A stretch of DNA of 17,076 bases from DATEGZ01 sp035519535 (lineage in GTDB: Bacteria > Acidobacteriota > Vicinamibacteria > Vicinamibacterales > SCN-69-37): contig DATIWF010000183.1 in assembly GCA_035519535.1 (NCBI GenBank), positions 1 through 17,076 of the forward strand. The letters run 5' to 3'. The notes under the pieces are model-generated. The model did not search any database. It was not told where the DNA came from and saw only the letters and a program-made list of their open reading frames with translations. Positions 8,501 through 13,964 of this stretch are shown in pieces. The translations under genes were made by a program, and so were the position numbers. Each line of letters begins with the position of its first letter. Within the stretch, counting starts at the first letter, position 1.

Positions 8501-8663
8501 CGCTGATACTGCGCCAGCGCGTGTAGTCCTCCACGGTCAGTGCTTTCTTGGCCGGGGCTTGCGCGGAGGGCAGCGCATAGGCAAGACCGAGAACGGCAAT
8601 GAGCGCCAACGCGAGCGGAGTGAGCCGTCGAGATACGCCGGCACGCAGGGCTTGGTGGTTCAC
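5598..8663 (-). CDS. Secreted S9 family prolyl-oligopeptidase-like serine peptidase
   Basis: A 1021-residue serine peptidase of the prolyl oligopeptidase clan. An N-terminal signal peptide (RRLTPLALALIAVLGLAYALPSAQA) is followed by a long WD40/beta-propeller region and a C-terminal alpha/beta-hydrolase domain. The catalytic triad is visible: Ser845 in GHSYGG, Asp941 in HGTADP and His973 in GEGHG. The protein is longer than the usual ~650-800 residues, mainly because three low-complexity Gly/Ala/Pro/Arg-rich inserts interrupt the propeller (about residues 116-165, 200-240 and 617-637). The GTG at 8663 is chosen because GAGGAG lies about seven bases upstream and the signal peptide then starts normally; the open frame continues 24 codons further up without support. 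It probably trims peptides in the periplasm or outside the cell. It is coupled to the downstream SDR gene and divergent from araC. Confidence 0.93.
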   Translation of the reverse strand: MNHQALRAGVSRRLTPLALALIAVLGLAYALPSAQAPAKKALTVEDYTRWRSISGQEISGDGKWVTYGLAFTNTAPAESKPVLHVLNLETNQDVAVPNATGGTFSSDSRWIAYQVDPSGGGRGGRGGRGGAAPAGEAPASTGGAQTPGTQPAGGRGAGAQPTPPRHVELRNLSTGTVQSWQDIQSFTFSPTASHLLLRRRPPTPAGGAGRAGGDAAPAPGSETPGGGGAGGNATPTGPRGVDVILHNLTTGRDQLLGSVGDASFNKGGDLLAYTVDATTKDANGLFVLDLKSGRINTLDNDARVYNRLTWNDAGTALAVLKGLDVDKSRERENVLLAFSNVQAALGDSQEPPPVVLDPAKADGFPKGWVVSDRATLEWSDDTKRVFFGMKEQVPAPAANTRRNPDEVADVDVWNSIDERIQSVQMIRADADRNFTYREAFDVSAARFVKLADETMRELDVASDGKWAVGRDTRGYVSDYKRPAADIYRVNTTTGERTLMLKNQLTGAGTLGISPDGRYFLYWKDDRFQAYDLDAGSAKALGGATPPSFTDTEYDHPGPKPSYGIAGYSSDGKSVVVQQRYDLWALPLDGSAARSLTNGMGGRNEMRFRYVRTEPLDTPGGGPGGGGPGGGGRGGGAARQTIDLSKPITLSAYGEYTKKAGFYTLANGELKEVVYEDAYFTNPTRAAKADVFLFTRQTFAEFPDLRVSGPDFKSSRKITDANPQQAEYLWGHRILFDFKNKDGLRLQGILAIPDDYKPGEKRPMLVNFYEENSQNLNHYSAPSYLTGMGSSPIQAVSDGYITMLPDIHYRTGASHSDMLECVEAATRRVIEMGYVDPKRIGINGHSYGGEGAAFIGTRSRLFAAVGVGAGVTDLYYDFNQNWGWSYQVQGGSGANGNDYYLYGQGREAVSPWDNPEMYNFESALTHVREVTAPILIMHGTADPTVAFQNGLAFYNALRYNGKNAVLLAYPGEGHGLRGLANRKDLTIRYFQFFDHYLKDAPAPKWMTEGVPFLQKDIKKDPR

Positions 8664-8722
8664 GGGCAGTCTCCTCGTTTGTCGGGTTGTGCGCCGGCCG
8701 GGTGCGCGGCAGGCGTGGAGGC

Positions 8723-8753
8723 ATATTAGGGGCAAAATGGCTCATGCCGTCAA
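8723..8753 (-). promoter_or_regulatory. Possible sigma-70-type promoter for the S9 peptidase
   Basis: On the reverse strand TTGACG (8753-8748) and TAATAT (8728-8723) are separated by 19 bases, upstream of the S9 peptidase start at 8663. The -35 match is good, while the -10 is fair and the spacer slightly long. The -35 overlaps the first codons of the divergent AraC gene, so the two transcripts would interfere or be co-regulated. Confidence 0.35.
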
Positions 8754-9139
8754 CTTCGCCCCGCGGGACGCCGGGGCTGGCCGCGGCCGACGCCTTCATC
8801 GAGGCGCACTACGCCCGGCCGGTCTCGGTCGCGCGCCTGGCGCGCGTGGCGGGGCTGACACCGTGGCATTTCATCCGCGCGTTTCGCGCGCACTTCGGCA
8901 CGACGCCGCACCAGCGGCTGCGCGACCGCCGGATCGCGCGTGCGCAGCATCTGCTCGCCACCACGCCCATGCCGGTCACGCAGGTCTCGGCGGCGGTCGG
9001 GTTCCGGAGCCTCGGGTCGTTCAGCCGGATCTTCAAGCACGCGACCGGCGCGTCACCCTCGGCGTTTCGCGCGCGGCGGCGCCGGCCGGTCACGATCCCG
9101 TCGTGCTTCGTCCGCATGTACCGTGCCGGGAGGGCATGA
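8744..9139 (+). CDS. Minimal AraC-family transcriptional regulator
   Basis: A 131-residue protein made almost entirely of an AraC/XylS DNA-binding domain. The first helix-turn-helix covers about residues 26-50 (SVARLARVAGLTPWHFIRAF) and the second 75-100 (VTQVSAAVGFRSLGSFSRIF), followed by the conserved TGASPSAFR. It has no N-terminal sensor or dimerisation domain, so any effector response must come from elsewhere or be absent. The C-terminal tail IPSCFVRMYRA resembles the tail I recall from short AraC proteins that precede VOC genes. The ATG at 8744 is preceded by AGGGG at 11 bases. An ATG at 8736 is in another frame. It lies 80 bases from the divergent S9 peptidase and 100 bases before the VOC gene, which is its likely target. 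Confidence 0.9.
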   Translation: MPSTSPRGTPGLAAADAFIEAHYARPVSVARLARVAGLTPWHFIRAFRAHFGTTPHQRLRDRRIARAQHLLATTPMPVTQVSAAVGFRSLGSFSRIFKHATGASPSAFRARRRRPVTIPSCFVRMYRAGRA

Positions 9140-9239
9140 CCGTCGGGCCGGTCCCAGAGGCGCCGCAATTTCGGATAAACCCGCCGCGTGTCGCTTCGAT
9201 AGCCTGACGTGCGACGACGTCTTGAAAGGATGACCGCCG

Positions 9240-9656
9240 ATGATCACCAGGCTCTCGCACGTGACGCTGTTCGTGAACAACCAGGAGGACGCCAGGAAGT
9301 TCTATGTCGACACGCTGGGCTTCGAGGTCCGCACCGATGTGACGATGGAGGGCGGGTTCCGGTGGCTGACGGTCGGTCCCAAGACGCAGCCCGACCTCGA
9401 GATCGTCCTGATGGAACCGAAGGCCGGACCGATGTTCGACGAGGAGGCCGCCACGGCGATCCGCCTCCTGCTCAAGAAGGGCGTGCTGGGCGCCGGCGTG
9501 TTCTCGGTCGATGACTGTCGGCGCACGTACAGGGAACTCAAGGCGAAAGGTGTGATGTTCGCCGGCGAGCCGAAGGAGCAGTTCTACGGCGTCGAGGCGA
9601 TCATGCGCGACGGGCAGGGCAACTGGTTCAGCATGTCGGAGCCGAAGCCCCATTAG
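9240..9656 (+). CDS. VOC family (glyoxalase/bleomycin-resistance fold) protein
   Basis: A 138-residue vicinal-oxygen-chelate protein with two beta-alpha-beta-beta-beta modules. Module one is RLSHVTLFVNNQEDARKFY followed by LGFEVRTD and DLEIVLME; module two includes GAGVFSVDDC and YGVEAIMRDGQGNWFSM. Likely metal ligands are His7, Glu54 and Glu119. The second-module position often occupied by His appears to be Val88, so the metal site may be incomplete. Members include glyoxalases, dioxygenases and antibiotic-binding proteins; nothing here fixes the substrate. The ATG follows an AAGGA sequence. The 100 bases between it and araC hold no convincing promoter, so co-transcription is likely. It ends six bases before the convergent M20 gene. 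Confidence 0.92.
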   Translation: MITRLSHVTLFVNNQEDARKFYVDTLGFEVRTDVTMEGGFRWLTVGPKTQPDLEIVLMEPKAGPMFDEEAATAIRLLLKKGVLGAGVFSVDDCRRTYRELKAKGVMFAGEPKEQFYGVEAIMRDGQGNWFSMSEPKPH

Positions 9657-9662
9657 GCATGT

Positions 9663-11009
9663 TCATCCCTTTCCGAGCAAGTCCAGCACGGCCAGCGTCG
9701 TCGCTTTGACGCCACTGCGAATCGATGGCGCGGGGAGCGGCGCGAAGAGCGCGGAGTGAAGCGCCGGCAGCGGCCTGCCCGTCGCGGCGTACTGCCGCAA
9801 TGTCGCGGGATCGACCGCGCCCACGCGGAACTGCAGCACCGGAATCTTTCCGTCGAGTCCGAAGTGGCCGACGTCTTCGCTGACCATCTCTGGCGGGATC
9901 TGAACGACGCGGTCCTTGCCGAACGCCTGTTCCCACACCCTCGCCATGCGCGCGGTGAGCGCGGGGTCGTTATAGGTCGCGTCGCCGCGCTCCGTGGTGG
10001 AGACGGCGACGATCGGCATCCGGTCCTGCGGCACGCCGGCGGCGACGGCCATTCCGCGTGTCACGCGCTCGATTGCCGCGAGCACTTTGGCGCGCACCTC
10101 TTTCTTGTACGTGCGCACCGTCAGCTGGAGCTCGACCTCGTCGGGGATGACGTTGCGCTTGGCGCCGCCGTGGATCGATCCCACCGTGATGACGGTCGGA
10201 TCGAGCGGGGAGACCTCACGGCTGACGATCGTCTGCAGCGCGAGCACGGTCTCGGCGGCCAGCACGATGGGATCCTTGGTGTGATCGGGAACGGCGCCGT
10301 GGCCGCCGACGCCGCGGATCGTGATGTCCACGGCGTCGATGTTGGCCATTGCGAAGCCGGGGCAGTAGGCAATCGTGCCGGCCTCGAGGTCGGCGGAGTC
10401 GTGGAACGCGAGCACGTAGTCCGGGCGCGCCACCCGTTCGTAGAGTCTGTCGCGCAGCATCGCGTCGGCGCCCATGCCGATTTCCTCGGCCGGCTGCGCG
10501 ACCATCATGAGCGTGCCGTGCCAGCGATCCTTCATCGCGACGAGCTCGCGCGCCGTGCCGAGAAACGACGTCATGTGGACGTCGTGCCCGCACGCGTGCA
10601 TCACGCCGACGTCCTGACCGGCGGTGTTCTTGGTCCTCACCGTGCTCGCGTAGGGGAGGCCGGTCTGCTCGACGACGGGCAGCGCGTCGAGCTCGGTGCG
10701 GACCATCACCGTCGGCCCCGCGCCGTTCCTCAGCAGTCCCGCGACGCCGTAGCCGTTGAGCCGCGCGTCCTCGAACGTCCCGATGCGATCGGTGACCGTG
10801 AATCCCAGCGCGCGGAGCTCGGCGGCGATGAACGCCGACGTCTGCGCCTCGAAGCCCGAGAGCTCGGGCGCCGCGTGCAGCTTCTTGTAGGTCTCGACGA
10901 GCGACGGCAAGTCGCGGTCGATGCGCGCGTCGAGAGTGTCCGGCTGGCGAAACGCCGCCGCGCCCACGAGCAGCAGGGCGGCCCACAGCGCGTGACGTCC
11001 CCGAATCAT
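9663..11009 (-). CDS. Secreted M20 family amidohydrolase / metallopeptidase
   Basis: A 448-residue M20D-type amidohydrolase with an N-terminal signal peptide (MIRGRHALWAALLLVGAAA), so it acts outside the cytoplasm. Metal-binding motifs are MHACGHDVHM (Cys140, His142), QPAEE (Glu175/176), AFHDSADL (His203) and LHSALF near the C-terminus (His418). The VGGHGAVPDHTKDP segment marks the lid/dimerisation domain. This family hydrolyses N-acyl amino acids, hippurate-like amides or aminoacyl conjugates; the exact substrate cannot be read. The ATG at 11009 is chosen because GGAGG lies five bases upstream; a GTG two codons earlier is less likely. It is divergent from the pheA leader and convergent with the VOC gene. 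Confidence 0.93.
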   Translation of the reverse strand: MIRGRHALWAALLLVGAAAFRQPDTLDARIDRDLPSLVETYKKLHAAPELSGFEAQTSAFIAAELRALGFTVTDRIGTFEDARLNGYGVAGLLRNGAGPTVMVRTELDALPVVEQTGLPYASTVRTKNTAGQDVGVMHACGHDVHMTSFLGTARELVAMKDRWHGTLMMVAQPAEEIGMGADAMLRDRLYERVARPDYVLAFHDSADLEAGTIAYCPGFAMANIDAVDITIRGVGGHGAVPDHTKDPIVLAAETVLALQTIVSREVSPLDPTVITVGSIHGGAKRNVIPDEVELQLTVRTYKKEVRAKVLAAIERVTRGMAVAAGVPQDRMPIVAVSTTERGDATYNDPALTARMARVWEQAFGKDRVVQIPPEMVSEDVGHFGLDGKIPVLQFRVGAVDPATLRQYAATGRPLPALHSALFAPLPAPSIRSGVKATTLAVLDLLGKG

Positions 11010-11033
11010 GTCCACCTCCGTTTGGTCGGTCCC

Positions 11034-11063
11034 TTGCGCGGCCGGCCGCCCACGGAGTATAAG
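11034..11063 (+). promoter_or_regulatory. Candidate promoter of the pheA leader
   Basis: TTGCGC (11034-11039) and TATAAG (11058-11063) are 18 bases apart. The -10 matches the consensus at five of six positions and the -35 at three. Transcription would start near 11070, just before the leader reading frame. The same AT-rich core reads TATACT on the other strand, so it may also serve the divergent M20 gene. It is the only AT-rich promoter-like element in this otherwise GC-rich region. Confidence 0.5.
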
Positions 11064-11080
11064 GCGGAGTTGGACGCGTC

Positions 11081-11167
11081 GTGACGATCTCGAGGCCGCC
11101 GTTCTGCGCCTTCCCGTTTACCAGCGCACCGCAAGGTGCGCTCGCGGGCCGCCGCACGTCCGGATGA
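11081..11167 (+). CDS. Phe-containing leader peptide of pheA attenuator
   Basis: A GTG-initiated 28-codon frame with Phe at codons 8, 11 and 13 (peptide region PPFCAFPFTSAP), ending in TGA at 11165-11167. Three Phe in six codons, upstream of a phenylalanine biosynthesis gene, is the arrangement seen in pheA leader peptides of enterobacteria. The frame's start overlaps RNA segment 1 and its stop overlaps segment 2 of the attenuator. No good Shine-Dalgarno is seen if transcription starts near 11070, so initiation may be leaderless-like. TAA closes the frame upstream, leaving the GTG as the only standard start. Confidence 0.55.
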   Translation: MTISRPPFCAFPFTSAPQGALAGRRTSG

Positions 11168-11248
11168 GATCGTCCTAACCAGCACGAACCGAGCTGCGAG
11201 AATCTCGAGGGCTCTCATCCATCGCGGATGAGGGCCCTTCGTCGTTTT
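11083..11248 (+). promoter_or_regulatory. Predicted ribosome-mediated phenylalanine attenuator
   Basis: Four RNA segments give three mutually exclusive pairings. Segments 1:2 pair as GACGATCTC (11083-11091) with GAGATCGTC (11166-11174), nine perfect pairs. Segments 2:3 pair as GGATGAGA (11162-11169) with TCTCATCC (11213-11220), eight pairs. Segments 3:4 form the terminator hairpin described separately. The leader peptide's Phe codons lie just after segment 1 and its stop codon lies in segment 2. A ribosome starved at Phe would cover segment 1 and free segment 2 to block the terminator. A ribosome reaching the stop would cover segment 2 and allow termination. A further perfect hairpin, AGCGCACC (11123-11130) with GGTGCGCT (11135-11142) closed by a GCAA tetraloop, sits just after the Phe codons and may act as a pause structure. 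Confidence 0.7.
11209..11248 (+). terminator. Attenuator terminator hairpin upstream of pheA
   Basis: GGGCTCTCATCC (11209-11220) pairs with GGATGAGGGCCC (11226-11237) over 12 bp with one G-T wobble and a 5-base loop. It is followed by a T-rich stretch TTCGTCGTTTT (11238-11248). It ends only about 12 bases before pheA, and no same-strand gene exists between it and the VOC gene 1.5 kb upstream. It therefore cannot be serving as the terminator of another gene. Confidence 0.72.
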
Positions 11249-11259
11249 GGAGGGGAGAC

Positions 11260-12099
11260 ATGCGCATTGCGTATCAGGGCGAGCCGGGCGCGTACAGCGA
11301 GGCCGCGGCGTTGAAGTTCCAGGAGGCGGCCGACGTCATCGCTTGCGCGAGCTTCGAGGCCGTGTTCGCCGCCGTCGAGTCCGGTCGGGCGACCCACGGG
11401 ATCCTGCCCATCGAGAATTCGATCGGCGGCAGCATCCACCGCAACATCGACTTGCTCGGCGAGCACCACCTGCCGATCGTCGGCGAGGTCGAGCTGCTCG
11501 TCGAACACTGCCTGTTGGCGCTGCCGGGCGCCCGACTCGAGACCCTGCGGCGCGTCTACTCGCACCCGCAGGGCCTGGCGCAGTGCGAGCAGTTTCTCCG
11601 CAGGCTCTCCGGCGTCGAAATCGTCGCCACGTACGACACCGCGGGCAGCGCGAAGCTCATCCGCGACGGCGCGCTCGCCGACACGGCCGCCATCGCCTCG
11701 GCGCGCGCCGGCGAGGTCTTCGGCCTGGACGTCGTGGCGTCGGGCATCCAGGACTACGCGGCCAACATCACGCGCTTCGTCGTCATCGCACGGCAGGACG
11801 ACGCGACGCTGACGCCGGACAAGACCACGATCCTCTTCGCGCTCTCGAACGAGCCGGGGGCGCTCTTCAAGGCCCTCAGCGTCTTCGCGCTGCGGGACAT
11901 CGACCTGACCAAGCTCGAATCGCGTCCCGTGCGCGGGCGGCCGTGGGAGTACATGTTCTACGCGGACGTGAACATCGCGCGGCAGGACATGCGATGCGCG
12001 CGGGCGGTCGTCCACCTCGCGGAATTCGCGCGCTGGGTACGCACGCTGGGCTCGTATTCCCGCGCGGCGGAGGACGCCCCCCCATCAAGTGAGAAGTGA
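11260..12099 (+). CDS. pheA: Prephenate dehydratase with ACT domain
   Basis: A 279-residue monofunctional prephenate dehydratase, which converts prephenate to phenylpyruvate in phenylalanine biosynthesis. The catalytic domain (about 1-180) shows AYQGEPGAYSE, ILPIENSIGGSI (48-59), the SHPQ motif (101-104) and the conserved Thr-Arg-Phe (171-173). The C-terminal ACT domain (about 189-265) carries the Phe-binding elements GALFKAL (200-206) and ESRP (220-223), so allosteric inhibition by Phe is expected. There is no chorismate mutase domain, unlike the enterobacterial fusion. A strong GGAGGGGAG ribosome site precedes the ATG. The upstream leader carries a predicted Phe attenuator, giving transcriptional control in addition to feedback inhibition. 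It is a single-gene unit here, with no other aromatic-pathway gene in the window. Confidence 0.95.
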   Translation: MRIAYQGEPGAYSEAAALKFQEAADVIACASFEAVFAAVESGRATHGILPIENSIGGSIHRNIDLLGEHHLPIVGEVELLVEHCLLALPGARLETLRRVYSHPQGLAQCEQFLRRLSGVEIVATYDTAGSAKLIRDGALADTAAIASARAGEVFGLDVVASGIQDYAANITRFVVIARQDDATLTPDKTTILFALSNEPGALFKALSVFALRDIDLTKLESRPVRGRPWEYMFYADVNIARQDMRCARAVVHLAEFARWVRTLGSYSRAAEDAPPSSEK

Positions 12100-12121
12100 G
12101 AAGCCAGAAGTTAGAAGTTGC
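12087..12121. repeat. Heptamer tandem repeat at the pheA / prcB-like convergent junction
   Basis: Five consecutive seven-base units begin at 12087, 12094, 12101, 12108 and 12115: AAGTGAG, AAGTGAG, AAGCCAG, AAGTTAG and a degenerate AAGTTGC. The first two are identical. The array contains the TGA stop of pheA (12097-12099) and the reverse-strand stop of the PrcB-like gene (12111-12113), so both C-termini are partly encoded by repeat units. Its base composition is clearly more purine- and A-rich than the surroundings. Confidence 0.7.
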
Positions 12122-12578
12122 AGTCCACGGTCTTGCGGACGACCGTGAAAATCACGCTGCCGTCGCGGCGCGGCACTTTGGCGACCGCGACAGGCGAGGT
12201 GATCATCATCGCGTTCATGCAGTGCGCGCCAGGGCTTGTCTCCGTGACCTCGATCGTCACGCCGCCAGCCTGCTCGGTCGCCGCCGTGACGGCGATCTTG
12301 AACCCGCCGTGTCCCTTCGTGCCCATCGCCGCGACGATCAGCATGTCCGTGGTGAAGTCGACGGCCGGTGGCTGGGGCGCGGGCGACGCGTTGGCCGTCA
12401 GGCGCGACCACAGGACCTGCCACGCCGCCTGGTCGCGGATCACTTGTTGAGTCGAGGACGCAAACACCCCGTCCGGGGCGTTCAGCATCGTCACCGGCGT
12501 GACCGCGAGCGGTCTGGAAGATGGCGCCTGCGATCCGAGGATCGCGAGCAGGAGCGCGACGGACCACACAGCGGTCAT
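12111..12578 (-). CDS. Secreted PrcB-C domain (protease complex subunit-like) protein
   Basis: A 155-residue protein with an N-terminal signal peptide (MTAVWSVALLLAILGSQA) and a domain resembling the PrcB C-terminal family: QAAWQVLWSRL, then VDFTTDMLIVAAMGTKGHGGFKI, then VTIEVTETSPG. PrcB was named as part of the dentilisin protease complex of Treponema; most bacterial members are uncharacterised. Two Cys (in AHCMN and the C-terminal VDCNF) may form a disulfide after export. The ATG at 12578 overlaps the TGA of the upstream TfoX-like gene by one base, and a GTG one codon earlier is also possible; GAGG lies about eight bases upstream. The last codons lie in a heptamer tandem repeat. Confidence 0.72.
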   Translation of the reverse strand: MTAVWSVALLLAILGSQAPSSRPLAVTPVTMLNAPDGVFASSTQQVIRDQAAWQVLWSRLTANASPAPQPPAVDFTTDMLIVAAMGTKGHGGFKIAVTAATEQAGGVTIEVTETSPGAHCMNAMMITSPVAVAKVPRRDGSVIFTVVRKTVDCNF

Positions 12579-12964
12579 CACTTATGCCTCGTCCGGGCCA
12601 GCGCGAGCGACCGCCGGGCCCATCGCATCAGCGCCTCCGGGTCCTCGAGGATCGGGGCGGGCACCGAGTAGTACGACATCGTCATCGCCTGGTGTTCGTA
12701 CGGCTGGAACGGGCGGCCGCCAGCCGCGGCGTAGTCGTCGCGGTTCGAGTCATCGACCTTCAGGTAGAGCTCGTCCCGCGCGACGAGCGCGAAGAAGACG
12801 TCCTCGGCGTAGATGCCCACGCCGCCGAACATGGCGCGCGTCCGGAGGCCCTTGACGGCGGACAGCTGATCGACGACGAAATCGTGAAACGACGGGGAAA
12901 CGCGCATCGCCTTGAGCGGCTCGCGCGAAGGCGGGCGGCGTCGGGACGTGGCGGGGCGCGACAT
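12578..12964 (-). CDS. TfoX N-terminal domain protein
   Basis: A stand-alone TfoX-N domain protein of 128 residues from the ATG at 12964. The family motif RAMFGGVGIY (43-52) is followed by the two-stranded pattern FFALVARDELYLKVDD and a C-terminal helix (EALMRWARRSLALA). The TfoX-C domain of the Haemophilus/Vibrio competence regulator is missing, so a competence role should not be assumed; single TfoX-N proteins are common and mostly uncharacterised. An internal ATG at 12907 (MRVSPSFHDFV) begins closer to the domain and is an alternative start. The stop overlaps the start of the PrcB-like gene, so the two are co-translated. Confidence 0.85.
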   Translation of the reverse strand: MSRPATSRRRPPSREPLKAMRVSPSFHDFVVDQLSAVKGLRTRAMFGGVGIYAEDVFFALVARDELYLKVDDSNRDDYAAAGGRPFQPYEHQAMTMSYYSVPAPILEDPEALMRWARRSLALARTRHK

Positions 12965-13121
12965 GATCCACTTCGTAGTGTATCGCCGCGCGATCACGAA
13001 ATTGATACTGGCCGCACCGGGGCCGCCAATCCGCTGGCGCCCTTCGTCTGACGGCTGTCGCTCATGGCGCATCCTGTCCCATCAAGTCCTCTCGCGGCAG
13101 GGGTTAGAGGCTGTCGGGGGG

Positions 13122-13138
13122 CTGGCACGTCGATTGCT
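13122..13138 (+). promoter_or_regulatory. Sigma-54 promoter of the tandem PilZ gene
   Basis: CTGGCACG (13122-13129), four bases, then TTGCT (13134-13138). This matches the sigma-54 (RpoN) consensus YTGGCACG-N4-TTGCW at every position. The -24 GG and -12 GC are 12 bases apart. Transcription would start near 13148, leaving a short leader before the ATG at 13160. The ~155 bases upstream to the tfoX-like start (12965-13121) hold no gene and could contain an activator site, though I see no clear dyad there. Confidence 0.8.
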
Positions 13139-13159
13139 CTAGAAGAACGACGGTGAGTG

Positions 13160-13924
13160 ATGTCGAGCCGCGTTTCTCCATCCGTTCCCGCTGATTTGCC
13201 GGCCTTGTCGCCCGCGCCGGAGCGGCGCCGGTCGCCCCGGCTCCAGCTGCTGGGGGAGGTCCACGGCCAGCTCGTCGACATGGCCGTGCCGATCGTCGTG
13301 CGCAACCTGAGCGAGGGTGGATTCTCGATCGATACGACCCTCGAGTTTCCGGACGACGCGGTGCACCGGTTCCGCCTGACGCCGTCGGGCAGCGACGACG
13401 CGCTCATCGTGCAGGCCCGCGCCGTCCACAGCTATATGACGGTCGTGGACAAGCTCGCACGATTCGTCACCGGCTTCGCGTTCACCCCGGATCAGCCCAA
13501 CACGACGCACTCGGCGATCGAGCGGTTCGTGGACGAGACCCGGTCGATCGTCGACGCGCGCGCGGAGGCTGCGCCGTCGGACAACCCCGCCGACCGTCGC
13601 ACCGACGCGCGGCTCGACGTGCTCGGCGAGCTGCACGGCGAGATCGAATCACTGGGCGTGCCGTTTCTCGTGCGCGACTTCAGCATGGGCGGCTGCTGCA
13701 TCGAGACGCACACGCCGCTCGAGGTCGACGAAGCGCACACGATCCGGATTGACGTCTATGACTGCCTGTCGGTGCTGCTCCGCGCGCGCGTCGCGCACTC
13801 GCGGCGCGGATCGGAGTCGGACCGCCCGACGCGATACGTCACGGGCCTGCAGTTCCTCGACGCGGATCGCGAACAGCTGAGCGAGATGCTCGGCATGCTC
13901 ACGTCCTCCCTGCGCATCAAGTAG
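13160..13924 (+). CDS. Tandem PilZ domain protein (predicted c-di-GMP receptor)
   Basis: A 254-residue soluble protein of two PilZ domains in tandem. Domain one has the c-di-GMP motifs R23-x3-R27 and N49-x-S51-x2-G54 (VRNLSEGG). Domain two has R147-x3-R151 and D173-x-S175-x2-G178 (VRDFSMGG). Similar flanking sequence in both (LLGEVHGQL and VLGELHGEI) points to internal duplication. No enzymatic or membrane domain is present, so it is probably a c-di-GMP-responsive adaptor for motility, secretion or surface traits; the partner is unknown. A GTG directly before the ATG (13157) is an alternative start. GGTGA just upstream is a modest ribosome site. A full-consensus sigma-54 promoter lies ahead of it. 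Confidence 0.92.
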   Translation: MSSRVSPSVPADLPALSPAPERRRSPRLQLLGEVHGQLVDMAVPIVVRNLSEGGFSIDTTLEFPDDAVHRFRLTPSGSDDALIVQARAVHSYMTVVDKLARFVTGFAFTPDQPNTTHSAIERFVDETRSIVDARAEAAPSDNPADRRTDARLDVLGELHGEIESLGVPFLVRDFSMGGCCIETHTPLEVDEAHTIRIDVYDCLSVLLRARVAHSRRGSESDRPTRYVTGLQFLDADREQLSEMLGMLTSSLRIK

Positions 13925-13964
13925 CGGGCCTCGGCGGCCGCGCCGCGTGCCATCATAGGCCGTC

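Noticed and set aside
5550..8729. A 1059-codon open frame on the + strand opposite the S9 peptidase
   Set aside because: It mirrors the peptidase codon by codon, is rich in Arg, Val, His and Ala with no recognisable domain, and has no ribosome site. In very GC-rich DNA the opposite strand of real genes often stays open.
8736..9207. ATG at 8736 as the start of a gene in the frame overlapping araC
   Set aside because: This frame gives an Arg/Ala-rich product without motifs, whereas the ATG at 8744 opens a clear AraC domain.
9140..9239. A separate promoter or operator between araC and the VOC gene
   Set aside because: GATAGC and TTTCGG-like elements are present but match the consensus poorly, and no convincing dyad is seen beyond a GACGTC palindrome.
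12965..13121. An enhancer-binding-protein site upstream of the sigma-54 promoter
   Set aside because: I looked for a clear inverted repeat in this stretch and found none I could defend.
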